Shown here piece after piece: positions 1 to 11,495 of a DNA stretch of 64,000 nucleotides. This stretch comes from Hemerocallis citrina (Eukaryota; Streptophyta; Magnoliopsida; Asparagales; Asphodelaceae), in NCBI GenBank assembly GCA_017893485.1, contig CM030361.1:139704461-139768460 (forward strand), in the 5' to 3' direction. The notes beneath the pieces were generated by a model that saw only the letters and a list, made by a program, of their open reading frames with translations, made no database searches and had not been told where the DNA came from. Within the stretch, counting starts at the first letter, position 1, and each line of letters begins with the position of its first letter. Both the position numbers and the translations under genes were made by a program.

Positions 1-1072
1 TGACCTTATCATGGTATATACAAATTGTCTTTCCCTATCAAAACCCTAGAATTCAACAGAAAAAAAATAAAAAAATCCCTCGTCTTCTGCCTTCCTCTTC
101 GGATTCCATCATCGTCGTCGCTGCCACCGGCGCACGCCCTCGTCTTCAGCCTTCCTCTCCCTCCAATTGCTATGCCCTTGCCATTGCCTCCGCCATCGAG
201 CCCGAACCTCCAACTCGATGTCTCAACACCCTCCGCTCTTCCTCATCATCTCCCACCTGCAAGCCCCTCCTCCACCACCACCGTCCACTCCTTCACCACG
301 ACGCACCAACCACCACTGCTGCCGTCGTCTCTTCCGCCTTGCCCCCCTCCACGCTAGACTACTACAACCCTAGCCACCACTAAACCCTAGCCGTTGCTCC
401 TGTTGATTTTCCTCCAAACGCTAATATACCCAAACCCATTTCCAAATATCTGAAACCCTATTTTCTTTCCACTCAAATCCTTACCCTACCCTATATCCCA
501 AACCCGACCCGTTTTCCACAAAACCAAAACCCAAAACCCGTTTTCTATTTCTTCCAAAAAAAAAACAAAATAAAATCGAGAGAAAAAAATCCCAAAAAAA
601 ATAAAAAATAGCAGGTACCTGTGCTTCTCCAATGGAACCTCAATCTCATCGGCTTCCCCATTCTCTATCGGCTTCCCCGCTGCTACATCTCCCTCTTCAC
701 TCTCTCACATCCCAATCTCCATCTAGATTCAGACAAATGCAGCGCCGTCATCATCCTGATTCTGGCCTCCTCCCTTCTCCTCCCACCGTCATCCTCAACA
801 CTACCCCACCCCTTCTGCTACCGATAGCACCTTTCAGTTCCCTATCCCGATCTCGACATCAGCAGCAGTTCCACCCTTATTTCGCTCCCTCCCAACATCA
901 GTCTCATTCTCCCTCATAGCACTTCTTCCCTTACATCCTCAGTTATGACCGTTATTCCAGCCTTGCCAACTCCTCCTGATTGGGCTAATCTCCAGCATCG
1001 CCTTGCTCAGCTAGAACTCCAGCTCTTGGGTCAATCTATCACTGCTGACCCCTCTGTCCCTGCATTCGGATT
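1..1072 (+). other. CT-rich 5' part of a decayed copia element
   Basis: The stretch is pyrimidine-rich with A-runs near 555-605 and no long conserved frame. From about 632 a frame rich in Pro, Ser and His reads like the low-complexity C-terminal part of a copia gag. From 945 to 1066 a short frame (TPPDWANLQHRLAQLELQ) leads directly toward the protease motif that begins at 1073. No LTR, primer site or TSD was recognised, so the left end of the copia element is either outside the window or lost. The 1-630 part could equally be unrelated flanking sequence. Confidence 0.4.
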
Positions 1073-1518
1073 TTAGATTCTGGTGCTTCACATCATCTTA
1101 CTAGTAATTATACACTGCTCACCACCAGCACTATACTTCCCTCTCACTTTTCATCCTTACACACTGCCGATGCCTCACAACTTCTCACTACACACTCAGA
1201 GTCTATTAGCTCTCCCTCTCTCACGTTGCCCTATGTTCTTTATACTCCTCATTATTCATGAACCTTATTTCCATTAGTGCACTGTGCAATAGTGGTCTTG
1301 TCGATACATTTGATTCTTTCGATTGTTCTATTACTGATTCTCACATTAGTCAGGAGTTTGGGCGTGCTAGTCGACAATGTTGTCTATATCACATAGATTT
1401 TATTCATGCACATAAATCTCATCCTCATTTTGCTAGTGTCGTGCACTCTGATGCTGATTTGTGGCAAAAACATTTAGTACATATTAGCGAGTCTCGACTC
1501 AAGACTTTAGTCCGTAGT
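1073..1518 (+). pseudogene. copia protease and pre-integrase fragment, left half
   Basis: Ty1/copia pol fragment. Translation from 1073 gives LDSGASHHLTSNY, the copia aspartic protease active site (DSGA). After a frameshift near 1255 the frame starting at 1258 reads NLISISALCNSG and then LWQKHLVHISESRLKTLVRS, the GAG-pre-integrase zinc-binding region in which the family has LWHxRLGHxS. The fragment stops exactly where LTR element A begins (1519), and the same domain resumes at 46074. It is clearly non-functional: frameshifted, stopped and split by 44.5 kb. Family assignment rests on the motifs and is firm; the lineage within copia is not resolved. Confidence 0.85.
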
Positions 1519-2015
1519 TGATACTCAAATTGATGATGCTGCAGATGGTGCCCAGGTTGTGCAGATTGTTGATGCTGCAGATGGTAGCCAAGCTGTCGAT
1601 GCTGCTGATGCTGCTGATGATGGGGAAGCGTGAACTGGGGATTGCAGAGATGGTTGTAGACAGGTGAGAGCAGCTAGGAATAGGAGGAGACCAGTATTCT
1701 TAAAGACTTTTACTGTAGCAACTAAAAGAGGGATGTATCAGTAAATCTGTTGTTTACATGCATGTGGGTTTTAAAGAAGGGAAGTGGCGGGAAATGGAAA
1801 TTTCCGGTGTAACAAATTTTGTAACAAACTCTATAAATACTACAAGAATGTAATAGAAGATTCAAGCAATTAATAAAAGATTCTTTCCCACCTCAGATAT
1901 CTTTTCTTGATCTCTTTCCCTGTTCTTCCCCAATCTGCCATGTTCTTCCCCAAATCTCAGTTCTTGAGTTTTAAATCTACGGAAATCTCCACTCGATTCT
2001 TGATACCGTGTATCA
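1519..2015 (+). repeat. 5' LTR of element A
   Basis: 497 bp, ends TGATAC...GTATCA. It aligns along its whole length to 45567-46068 with roughly thirty visible differences, so the element is old. TATAAATA occurs near 1832-1840 (ctctataaatacta), a plausible TATA box, followed by AATAAA-like sequence near 1872. The LTR begins with a short repeated GATGCTGCAGATG motif (1535-1620). Confidence 0.92.
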
Positions 2016-2033
2016 ATTGGTGCTTTCAGCGAT
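2016..2033 (+). other. primer binding site of element A
   Basis: ATTGGTGCTTTCAGCGAT follows the 5' LTR directly. The TGGTGCTTTC core is where the 3' end of a tRNA would pair. It is not the initiator-Met type (TGGTATCA); the matching tRNA was not identified. Confidence 0.55.
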
Positions 2034-2079
2034 TTGGATTCAGAATTTGGACTGCGAATTCATCGACATTGTCGCGATT

Positions 2080-3160
2080 ATGGCGGATAATCCAAGAACC
2101 TGTTCGAACTCGATCGCGTCTTTGGAGGAGGCGATTTTAGGATTGAAGGAGTTGACAGCAACTCAGGGACAACAACTTCATGATCAGCAGGGAATGTTAG
2201 CTGAGATGATGCATAGGTTTACAGTGATGGATGCAAAAATAGACCAACATTTTGGTCGGTCCCAGCTGGCTTTGGATTCTCTAACCAATGTAAGGAATTC
2301 TTCTCTCAGTCATGAGCAGTTTGTCAAGAACCCTAGGTTAGATTTTCCAAGGTTTGAAGGTGAAAATCCAATGGGGGGGGCTCTTTAAAGCAAATCAATT
2401 TTTTCAATATCATAAGACCCTTACAGATCAGAAAATTAGTATAGCATCTTTTCACATGGATGGGAGAGCTTTGGCGTGGTTCCAACATAAGTTTAGTAAT
2501 GGGGAGTTTCGGAATTAGGAAGATTTGGTGCAACAAATTGATATTAGATTTGGAGCTTCTGCTTATGTCGATTATGCGGGGTTGTTGTTCAAGCTCAATC
2601 AAATGTCGTCCCTATCTAGCTATCAAGATGAGTTTGATGTCTTGGTTAATAAGACTAGGGGTTTATCAGATACTATAATACTTAGTTTCTACATTTCAAG
2701 TTTAAAACCTGAAATAAGAAGAGAAGTACTAGCTCATAAATCATCGTCGTTGGCCGATGCGATTGGTTTAGCAAGATTGCAGGATGATAAATTTAAAGAT
2801 AGCCGGGGCATGAGTGGTAGAGGTGGGGAATATAGATCACCATGGCAACCGCAACCCAGTACACTACCACCTTTATTGCCAACTCGACTAAAGCTTGCAA
2901 ATCCATCTCCAAACTCTGCAGGGGCCAATGTACAACATAGTCGAATGCCGGTGCGCAAAATTCCTCATGCTGAGTGGTTAGTTAGAAAGGAGAAGGGTTT
3001 GTGTTTCAATTGTGATGAGAATTTGTCCCAGGAATTAGGTGTGCGAGGCAATTCTTTTTACTGCGTTGTGACAATGAGGAAGGTGATGACTGTTTTGACA
3101 ACTGTGTTCGAAGGCCAGTCTGCAAATTGTAATTTGGAGGGTGATTCTACCCCTGAGATA
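2080..3160 (+). pseudogene. gag of element A
   Basis: Capsid and nucleocapsid of a chromovirus. The likely start is ATG 2080 (MADNPRT), after which the frame is helical and then reads NPRLDFPRFEGENP, the start of the retrotransposon gag domain. A run of eight G at 2373-2380 shifts the frame. The next part continues (FKANQFFQYHK, ALAWFQHKF) and meets a TAG near 2517. From 2525 the frame is open to the nucleocapsid, where GLCFNCDE (about 2997-3020) is the first half of a CCHC knuckle whose His has been lost by frameshift. The coding order and spacing are normal for gag; it cannot make a capsid now. Confidence 0.85.
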
Positions 3161-3868
3161 TCTCTGCAAGCTTTATCAGGCCAATCCTCTTTGCGAACCT
3201 TGAGAGTCCAAGGAACTATAGGGGGTACGCAGGTCCAAGTGTTGATTGATGAAGTACGAATAATTTCATACAGGAGAGATTGGTTAAATTCTTGAACTTG
3301 AAATTTTTTCCTTCTCAGCACTTCAATGTTATAGTGGGGAATGGATAAGTCTTGAAGATGTATGCACAACAGTACCAATTAAGCTGCAAGAGTACCCTTT
3401 TGTCATTGATTGTTATGTGTTGCTGTTGTATGGTGCCGATATAGTGCTTGAGGTGCAGTGGCTCAAGTTGTTGGGTCCTGTTCTAACAGATTACAGTAAG
3501 ATGACTATGAGTTTTAACTTCAACAACCAAAGAGTAGTTTTGACGGGGGAAAGTGAAGTAGCTCCAGAGTAGATTGAGCTGCATTGTCTGCGTAGGATAT
3601 CATCCAAATCAGTATGTGAGTTCTTTCATCTTGTTCTTGAAAAAGATTCTGTTGAGGAGAAGGTAGATGAGGAATTTCAAGCAGTTTTGAAGCAGTATGC
3701 TTGTGTGTTTGATGAGCCAGTGGACTTGCCGCCAAATAGAGAATTTGACCATCCACTTCATCTGATGCCAGGGCAGCCACCAAAAAATGTAAAACCCTAT
3801 CGTTATCCACACTTTCAGAAAGAGAAAATTGAGAAGCAAGTTTCAAAGATATTGAAGGAGGGGATAAT
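3161..3868 (+). pseudogene. protease and N-terminal RT of element A
   Basis: After gag the frame reads LRVQGTIGGTQVQVLID, the strand leading into the aspartic protease, but the DSG/DGG triad is destroyed by a small deletion at about 3250. The next protease strands continue in other frames (FIQERLVKFLNLKFFPSQ). From 3687 an open frame reads QYACVFDEP, NREFDHPLHL and PYRYPHFQKEKIEKQV, the conserved linker and fingers of gypsy RT, ending in KEGII at 3868. Element B's target duplication starts at 3869 and RT resumes at 17133. Confidence 0.85.
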
Positions 3869-3873
3869 CCAAC

Positions 3874-4454
3874 TGATATGGCTAAAAATGGGGTTAAATC
3901 AGAACCGTTCAAAGTGGGCACGAATCTTGAAGTTGCAGGAGCAAGAGGGTAATTTCATCTGCAGACGGGTCTGAATCGGGTACCGGGCCTCTTCCCTTAG
4001 ACCCACTAGCCCATGAACAGATCTGGTAGACAGAGAACGGGTCTCAACCCGTTAGGGACCAGTCAAATAGGATAGGAGCAAATCCTACTTTGTCCCTATC
4101 TTAAGGGGATGGTTGTAACCAACCCCAACTAGCCACACCAGGAAGTAAGGATTTTCTCTTATCCTGAAAAGGATCTCCATGGCGACTATAAAAATCCCCC
4201 TGCCTCCTACTGTTAAAGGTGATCCCACTTTGGACACTTGAGCTCTTTCCCCTTCACTTTTTCTGTGTATTGACTTGAGCTTCGGAGGGTTCGTCGCCGG
4301 GATCCATCCCAGTGTCTCGAATGTTTGCGCAGGTTTCAAGGGAGCACCAAGGAGTCAACAAATCAGCAAGGCAGGAGAATGGGTCAACCTGTGTGAGTTC
4401 CTTATGAACCTACAAATCTCATCTATTGCCCCCACACCAGATTCAGCGACAACA
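3874..4454 (+). repeat. 5' LTR of element B
   Basis: 581 bp, starts TGATATGG and ends GGCAACA-like (CGACAACA here). It pairs with 16548-17127. TATAAAAATCCCC near 4187 is the probable TATA box, followed by about 260 bp of R-U5. An ORF running across its end into 5154 starts inside the LTR and should not be taken as the gag start. Confidence 0.93.
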
Positions 4455-4474
4455 GTTTGACGCCGTCTGTGGGA
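4455..4474 (+). other. primer binding site of element B
   Basis: GTTTGACGCCGTCTGTGGGA follows the LTR. Tat elements usually have TGGCGCCGT at this place; here TGACGCCGT looks like a one-base decay of it. The tRNA partner is inferred from family knowledge only. Confidence 0.65.
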
Positions 4475-4499
4475 ACTCACTCAACAAGCAATCTCGTCT

Positions 4500-6644
4500 T
4501 CCTCCTTCAACCCACGTTACTCCCAGCCATGCTTCCCAAGAAGAGATCCAAAAACTCCAATCGAAGAACAACTTCTTCTCATCCTCCTCCTCCTCCTCCG
4601 CAAGGGGATCTCCCTCATCCCAACCAACCAACCCTGCAGCTCGATCCTCTGGCTCCATAGTCCATCCACCAGCCTTTGGAACCCTAGGCCGCAGTGAGGA
4701 ACACTCTCGATGGAGCCACCACAAGAAACCTATCCATCAGGTTCGAGTCTCCATCCATAATGCCGACACCGATTCCATGGCTTCCTATAATCCCCCCACT
4801 CCAAAGGATCTGCGAAACGTGATCAACAATCGGCAGACCGAGCACGGACCCGATCTCCGTACCCATCTGGAGGAGAGGCAGGCCCAAGAGTCGAACCGTT
4901 ACTGCGAGCAGGCCAGGGACCGTTCGCCACGCCGATCCAACCGAGGGGGGTCCAACTCTCCCCATAGACGAAGAGAGTCGCCCCAACATCGCCCAAGATG
5001 GAGCCACTCCCCAGCAGGCCGCCCCCACCTCGGGCTCATCGTGATCAGGAGGCCCTCGTCACACGATCGGAATTCCAGCAATTCCAGGAGGCAGTCCTCC
5101 GGTCTATCAATGCTGCACCCAACAATGGCCGCAGGGCTCCAAGTCCTCCGCTAGCTCCTCACCATCCTCGCCGCTCCCGAAGCCCTAGGCCGGCTGCGAG
5201 CCATCGCCACCCTTCTCCCGATTACCACCGCCGCTTCCGAAGTCCGCGGCCTACTCCGAGTCACCCCCGTCGCTCGGTCAGTCCACCTCCTACTCTGAGC
5301 CATCACCGACGCAGTCCCAGCCTTCCTCAACATGAGAACCCCGAGTCTTGAGGCTCGGCCATACAAGACCAAAGGGAGGACTCGGTCTACCGCCGTCTCC
5401 ACGAGATGGAGAGGCGCCTCGGCCAGCTCGACCGAAACGAGGGGCAACATGCAAGGGACCTTCGTCCGAGCAGGCCCCCATTCTCCTGTACCATTATGGA
5501 GGCTCCAGTTCCCGACAACTTCAAGCCTCCACATTTTGAGACCTATACCGGGGAGTCGGACCCCACAAATCACATTGAGAGTTTCAAAACTCTCATGATG
5601 ATCCACCGTGCATCCGACTCCCTCCTTTACAAGACCTTCCCAGCCACACTCAAGGGGCCGGCTTAAAAATGGTACGCTCGGCTTGCACCGGCATCTATCT
5701 TCTCCTTCGACCAGTTCGAGGGTCTTTTCCTCATGCATTTCGTGAGCAGTTGCCACACCGAGAAGACAAGCGACACCCTCCTGTTCCTCAGTTAAAAGAA
5801 GGGCGAACGACTGAGAGACTATGTCAAGCGCTTCACTGCTAAAGCTAGGTCCATTTCTTCCTTGGAACCCTCGGTCGCCACCATCGCCTTCCAGTCCAAC
5901 GTCCTCAATGCTGACCTTAGGGCATCCCTCGCCAAGAAGCCCCCTCGGGACTTATCAGAGCTCCTGCTTCGGAGCAAAAAGTACATCCGAGCGGAAGAAG
6001 ATGTTCGCCACCCCACTTTCGAGGCCTCGTCTTCTGCGAACAAGCGGATGGATGCAGAAGAAGGAGGAGCTAAGAAGCTCCAAAAAGACAATGGGGGACA
6101 GCGGCCTCCTCCTCCTCGGTTCGAGAAATTCACTCCGCTTAACGCGAGTGTATCTGCCATCCTCATGGAGATAGGGAATGATGGCCTCCTACCGTCTCCC
6201 CTAAGGATGAATACTCTGGGAAAGAAGAGGGACCGGAGTAAGTGGTGCCATTTCCATCGGGACCACGGGCATGATACAGACGAATGTCGTGCCCTCAAAG
6301 ACGAGATTGAGGCTCTCATCCAGAGTGGCCAGCTCACCCGGTTCGTAAGAAGGGTCCGAGCCGATCCGTCCCTGCCGCCCAGGGGGGATAACAGGAAAAC
6401 TGAGCAGCGCACTGAGACTCCGGAGGCCGAGGTAGAGAGCATCTTGCACCTGATACATGGAGGCCCAATGGGGGGAGATTCCAACTCCTCCCGAAAAGTC
6501 TTCGTAAGGGAGGTTAACTCCGTTCAAAGACATCCTCCTCCAAAGGGCCTCGGAGTCCCAGTGACGTTCTCCGATAGGGACCTAGAGGGCATCCGCATCC
6601 CCACTGCGATGCCCTCGTCATCAATCTCTGAATGGCAAATTTGA
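4500..6644 (+). pseudogene. gag of element B with RS-rich N-terminus
   Basis: The first part (about 4500-5351) encodes Ser, Pro and Arg-rich sequence, including degenerate repeats of HPRRSRSPRP type at 5150-5330. The capsid domain follows from about 5497 (NFKPPHFETYTGESDP, HIESFKTLM), with TAA stops at about 5664 and 5793. The frame 5862-6644 is open and contains the Tat-type knuckle CHFHRDHGHDTDEC (6246-6287) followed by LKDEIEALIQSGQL. Product: structural capsid of a Tat retrotransposon. Several nonsense changes and frame switches make it a pseudogene. The exact start is uncertain. Confidence 0.85.
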
Positions 6645-7053
6645 AGTTCGTCGGGTCTTGGTAGACAACGGTAGCTCCGTCAACATCATTTTCTTGGAGG
6701 CCTTCAAAGGTCGCCCACTGTCGAGGGACCGGCTCAAGCCCGCAGGATACACTCTCTACGGGTTCATTGGGGTCCCGGTTACGGTTGAGGGAATTATAAC
6801 CCTTGACGTAACGGCTGGAAAGGCCCCGACAACTCGCACAGAGCCAATGGACTTCATGGTGGTCGACGTTATGGCCACCTATAATGTTATCCTGGGTAGA
6901 CCAGGTTTGGCAGTGCTTCAAGCCATCCCTTCAGCCTACCACATGAAAATGAAGTTCCCCACCCCCTCAGGAGTGGGAGAAGTGAGGGGAAGCCAAGAAG
7001 CGGCTCGGAAGTGCTATATGACCTCGATGGGAGGTCTAGTTCTCTCTTTGTAA
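6640..7053 (+). pseudogene. protease of element B
   Basis: The open frame from 6658 begins MVDNGSSVNIIFLEA. D-N-G-S-S is the active-site loop of the Tat-lineage aspartic protease, and VILGRPGL (about 6889-6912) is the second conserved strand. The frame ends at 7053 without a clean join to RT; the family makes one gag-pol polyprotein, so the stop is a lesion. The active-site residues are intact. Confidence 0.85.
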
Positions 7054-8574
7054 GCGCTTGAACTTCCTCAGGAAGGCGGCCAAACTATCTCCGAGCCCGT
7101 GGACGAATTGGAGGAAGTGTCCTTCTCCGAAGAAGACACCACTAAGACGTTCCGCGTCAGCAAAGCTCTTTCCCCCTCCATAAAGCAAGATATCTCTCAG
7201 TGCATACGGGAGAATCACGACCTCTTTGCATGGACTGCAACAGACATGCCCGGGATCTCAGAGGAGCTCTCAATGCACCGTCTGAGCGTCACCCCTCGGG
7301 TCAATCCTGTCCAACATAAGAGGCAGAAATTTGCCCCCAAGAGGCAACAAGCGATCAAGGAGGAGGTTGAGAAACTCCTCAACGCCCGCTTTATTCAGGA
7401 GGTGAACTATCCTGAGTGGCTTTCCAACGTGGTGATGGTCAAGAAGGCCAATGGGAGTTGGAAAATATGCATTGACTTCACCGACCTCAACAAGGCGTGC
7501 CCGAAGGACCCCTTTCCTCTTCCCAACATCGACGCCCTGATCGATGCGACTTTCGGGCACGAGCTCCTCAGTTTTATGGATGCTTTCTCAGGGTACAACC
7601 AAATCAGGATATTCCCTCCGGACATCCCGAAGACCTCGTTCGTGATGGACCAAGGCCTCTATTGCTACCGTGTTATGCCCTTCGGCTTGAAAAATGCGGG
7701 AGCTACCTATCAGTGCCTGGTGAACAAGGTCTTTCGAGACTAGATTGGCCGGAACATGGAGGTCTACGTCGACGACATGCGAGTCAAAAGCACCCGAGGG
7801 CAAGAGCACACTCTCGACCTTCAAGAAGCCTTTGAGGTGCTCAGGAGGCACAATATGAGGCTAAACCCAAACAAGTGTGTGTTCGGTGTCTCATCGAGCA
7901 AATTTCTGGGATTTATGGTCAGCCAGAGGGGCATAGAGGCCAACCCCAAGAACATCCCAGCCATTCTCAAAATGGCTCCCCCCTCCAACGTCAAAGAGGT
8001 GTAGAGGCTCACAGGGCGCCTTGCCGCGATCGGGCGATTCCTCTCCAAGTCCGGGGAAAAATGCCTCCCCTTATTCAAAGCCCTCAAGAGGGCTAAAGGC
8101 TTCGAGTGGGGACAACAGCAATAGGATTCCTTTGACAAGCTCAAAGAGTATTTGGCCAACCCCCCGCTCCTGAGCAAGCCAGCACCTGGGGAGGTCCTCT
8201 ACTTCTATCTGGCAGCTTCGGAGTAGATGCTCAGTGCAGTCCACATAAGGGAGGAGGAGAAGACACAGAAGCCCATCTATTACTTGAGTAAGGTGCTCCA
8301 CGATGCCGAACTCCGTTATCCAAAGCTGGAGAAGATGGCTCTCGCCCTGGTCATGGCGGCCCAAAAGCTCCACCCCTACTTCCAATCCCATTCGGTGGTC
8401 GTCCTTACCGACCAATCGGCAAAACAAGTTCTCCACAAGCCTGAGACTTCCGGGTGGCTCATGAAGTGGTCCATCGAGCTGAGTCAGCACGACATCAGCT
8501 ACCAGCCCAGGATGGCAATAAAAGCCCAAGCTCTAGCCGAGTTTATCATGGAGAACACCATCCCTAACTCATGA
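7054..8574 (+). pseudogene. reverse transcriptase and first RNase H of element B
   Basis: Polymerase of a Tat element. The frame from 7099 carries VSFSEEDTTKTFRV, the fingers motif WKICIDFTDLNKACPKDPFP, and YRVMPFGLKNAGATYQ. After a TAG at 7741 comes VYVDDMRVKS (about 7760-7790) with the catalytic Asp pair. Further stops lie at about 8002, 8122 and 8224. From 8227 to 8574 the RNase H part reads PIYYLSKVLHDAELRYPKLEKMA and VVVLTDQ. Most of the internal stops fall where the family has Gln or another residue one transition away. All major motifs are present, so decay is by point mutation rather than large deletion. Confidence 0.9.
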
Positions 8575-9197
8575 GAGTCGCCTGCCGACCCCTCCGTCTA
8601 GACCGTCTATGTGGATGGGTCCTCTTGCACCGATGGAAGCAGGGCCGGCATCATCCTAACTGGCCCCGACGCCTTCGTCCTCCAGTACTCCCTCCGCCTC
8701 AACTTTTTGGCGTCAAACAATGAGGCAGAATATGAAGCCCTTATAGCGGGGCTCTGCTTGGCTCGCAAGGAGGGGCCGAGCACATAAGCGTCTTCAACGA
8801 CTCCCAGTTGGTGGTCAATCAGGTGTCCGGGGAGTACGAGGAAAAAGACGACCGAATGGCTAGGTACTTGGCAAAGGCGAGGGAGCTTCTAGCTCTATTC
8901 AGAGATGTTCAACTCCAACGGGTTCCCCAAGAGGAAAATGCGCAAGCGGATGCCCTCTCTAAGCTTGCCTCCTCATCTCTCCAAGGTCTAGAATGGACCG
9001 TCCTAATAGAAGTCCTTCTTAAACCAAGCATCGACGAAGATGGCTCGGAGCCATTGGAAGCCTACCTCCTAACACTTGGGAAAAACTGGATGAAGCCCCT
9101 CCTCGAGTATCTCTGAGACGGAGTCCTCCCCGAAGATCCGAAAAAAGCAAGGAGGATCAGGACACGAGCAGAGCGGTACACACTCCTGGACGAGGTC
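8575..9197 (+). pseudogene. second (Tat-type) RNase H of element B
   Basis: A second RNase H domain after the first is diagnostic of the Tat lineage. Visible catalytic positions are TVYVDGSS (about 8607), NEAEYEAL (about 8727), FNDSQLVVNQ (from about 8793, after a frameshift near 8780) and NAQADALSKL (about 8937). All four acidic residues are readable. The frame 8808-9116 continues into the connection to integrase and stops at a TGA (9117) where the family has Arg. The frameshift removes function. Confidence 0.85.
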
Positions 9198-10338
9198 ATG
9201 TACAAATGCTCCTACACCCAGGTCAATGGTCGGCCCTATCTGAGATGCCTCTCCCCGGAAGAAGCGTTCTACGCCCTAAGGGAAGCCCATGATGGTCTAT
9301 GTAGTGCACACTTGGGAGCAAGATCCCTTGCCTGGAAGCTTTTGAACTACGGGTACTTCTGGCCTACACTACTAAGTGATTCCAAGGAGTACGTCCGCTA
9401 GTGCGACTCCTGCCAGAAGTTCGCCTCAATCAGTCGCCTGCCCCAAGCACAACTTGCCTCCTTGGCAAGTCCAATCCCATTCGTAATGTGGGGGATGGAT
9501 TTGCTCGGACCTTTCCCTTCGGCACCAGACCAGCTGAAGTTCTTGGTGGTAGCAATAGACTACTTCTCCAAGTGGATAGAGGCCGAACCTCTCTCAACGA
9601 TCACCGAGAACAAGGTGCAGAAGTTCTTTTGGATGAACATTGTCTGTCGGTTCGGGGTACCTCGCATTCTCGTAACCGACAACGGGACCCAATTTATGGA
9701 AGCTGCCTTCCACGACTTTTGCACCGACCTCGAGATTCAACAGTGGTTCTCTTCAGTGGCGCACCCCAGTCTAACGGCCAAGCAGAGAACGCAAACCGAC
9801 AAATCCTCTCAGGCTTGAAGAAGAGGCTCGACAAGTCCACCAAAGGGCTATGCTTCAAACAATTCCCTAATGTGCTTTGGAGCTATCGCACCACCAAAAG
9901 AAATCCGATGGGAGAGTCCCCTTTCAACCTTACATACGGATAAGAAGCTCTTATCCTTTTGGAGGTGGGTCTGCCTTCACCTCGACTCATAGCTTACAAC
10001 GAGGTGCAGAATGCGAACCAGCTTTCCAACTGCCTAGACCTCATTGACGAGATCCGTGAGAGAGCTGCAATCTGCCAGGAGACCTACCGTCGTAGGATCA
10101 CTCAAGCTTACAACACGAGGGTACGACCCACCAACCTAAAGGAAGGGGACTAAGTATTGAGAAAGTTGTCAATTTCCGATCCAAGCAAAAGAGGCAAACA
10201 GGCACCCAATTGGGAAGGACCGTATAAGGTCTTCAGAGTTATATGCCGGGGCGCGTATCAACTCGAAGACCCGGGGGGCAGGAAGATGCCAAGGACTTGA
10301 AACGCCGAGCACCTGATGAAGTACCGAGAGAGTGTCTA
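9198..10338 (+). pseudogene. integrase of element B
   Basis: The zinc-binding domain is visible as HDGLCSAHLGARS and, after a TAG at about 9401, CDSCQKF. The core reads WGMDLLGPFPSAP (about 9489), FLVVAIDYFSKWIEAEPL, and VTDNGTQFMEAAFHDF (about 9675). A frameshift near 9765 precedes SNGQAENANRQIL, which holds the catalytic Glu. The C-terminal part runs through LWSYRTTKRNPMGESPF to WEGPYKVFRVICRGAYQLED near 10230 and probably ended at about 10338. There is no chromodomain, as expected for Tat. Confidence 0.88.
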
Positions 10339-10559
10339 AACACCGCTCCAAGCAACTTCCTCAGGATTACAAAAACCTTACTTGTATCTTCGTTTTAATC
10401 AAAATGTAAAGGCGATCTGCAACTTAGAAGCGGCTGCCCGGTTGTTTTCAATAAAGATAAATTTCTCCTCACAACTTCCCTATCTCTTGAGTAACCTAAC
10501 TCTACCTAGCAAATTTTCTATTTTTGGGGTAGTCTAACTCTACTTGCAATTATTTTTTT
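10339..10559 (+). other. 3' untranslated stretch of element B
   Basis: No conserved frame follows the integrase end. The sequence is AT-richer than pol and contains TTTTTTTT near 10551. I see nothing else here. Confidence 0.5.
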
Positions 10560-11240
10560 TAAACGACGAGTTCGAAGTCCAACACTTGGCTCGATTCCGC
10601 TTCAAATTACTCGGTCTTAATCGAGTAAGAAGTGGTTTGCCATTCGAAATTGCTCCCACAACCGTTGACACTCTCTTAAAATGACGAGTTCGGAGTCTAA
10701 CACTTGGCTCGATTCCACTTCAGCTACTCGCTTATAAGCAAGTAAGAAGTGGTTCGCCATTCGGAATTGCTCTCACAACCGTTGACACTCTCTTAAAACG
10801 ACGAGTTTGGAGTCCAACACTTGGCTCGATTCCACTTCAAATTACTCGCTCATAAGCAAGTAAGAAGAGGTTCGCCATTCGGAATTGCTCCCACAACCGT
10901 TGACACTCTCTTGAAACGACAGTTCGGAGTCCAATACTTGGCTAAATTCCGCTTCAAATTACTCGCTCTTAATCGAGTAAGAAGTGGTTCACCATTCGGA
11001 ATTGCTCCCACAACCGTTGACACTCTCTTAAAACGATGAGTTCAGAGTCCAACACCTGGCTCGATTCCGCTTCGAATTACTCGCTCGTAAGCGAGTAAAA
11101 AGTGGTTCGCCATTCAGAATTGCTCCCACAACTGTTGACACTCTCTTAAAACGACAAGCTTGGAATCCAACACTTGGTTCGACTCCGCTCCGAGTACTTG
11201 CATCCAAAGCGAGTAAAGAGTGAATCACCATTGCTCCGAC
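10560..11240. repeat. tandem array, about 118-bp unit
   Basis: Nearly six direct copies, with units beginning AAACGACGAGTT or close variants at about 10561, 10678, 10796, 10913, 11032 and 11150. Each contains TGGCTCGATTCC, an ACTCGCT...GAGTAAG stretch, CGCCATTCGGAATTGC and CAACCGTTGACACTCTC. Copies differ by point changes and single-base gaps. Short open frames here (10821-11039) are repeat translations, not genes. Confidence 0.93.
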
Positions 11241-11495
11241 AGCTGTTGACAGCTACAAATGCCAGCAAAATGCGTAAGTTCACAAAACAAGTATTATTAC
11301 ATTGAAGTTTGAGGAATAGGTCTAATTACAAGACCAACTACTCATCCTTACGACGAGATACAAAACTTGAGAAACAAAAAGTACAAGACTACAGAAAACT
11401 ACTTCAACGCCTCCTAGGGGCGGGGATACTTCGGTTTAGAGACATCCGGGGGCGACGAATGCTGTACTGCCGACGTCTCACCACGGTGCTCGTCT

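Noticed and set aside
350..395. Telomere-type repeats (AAACCCTAG)
   Set aside because: Only two or three scattered copies, not an array.
5819..6484. Minus-strand frame of 221 codons
   Set aside because: It lies opposite the gag nucleocapsid of B, which has a clear zinc knuckle on the plus strand.
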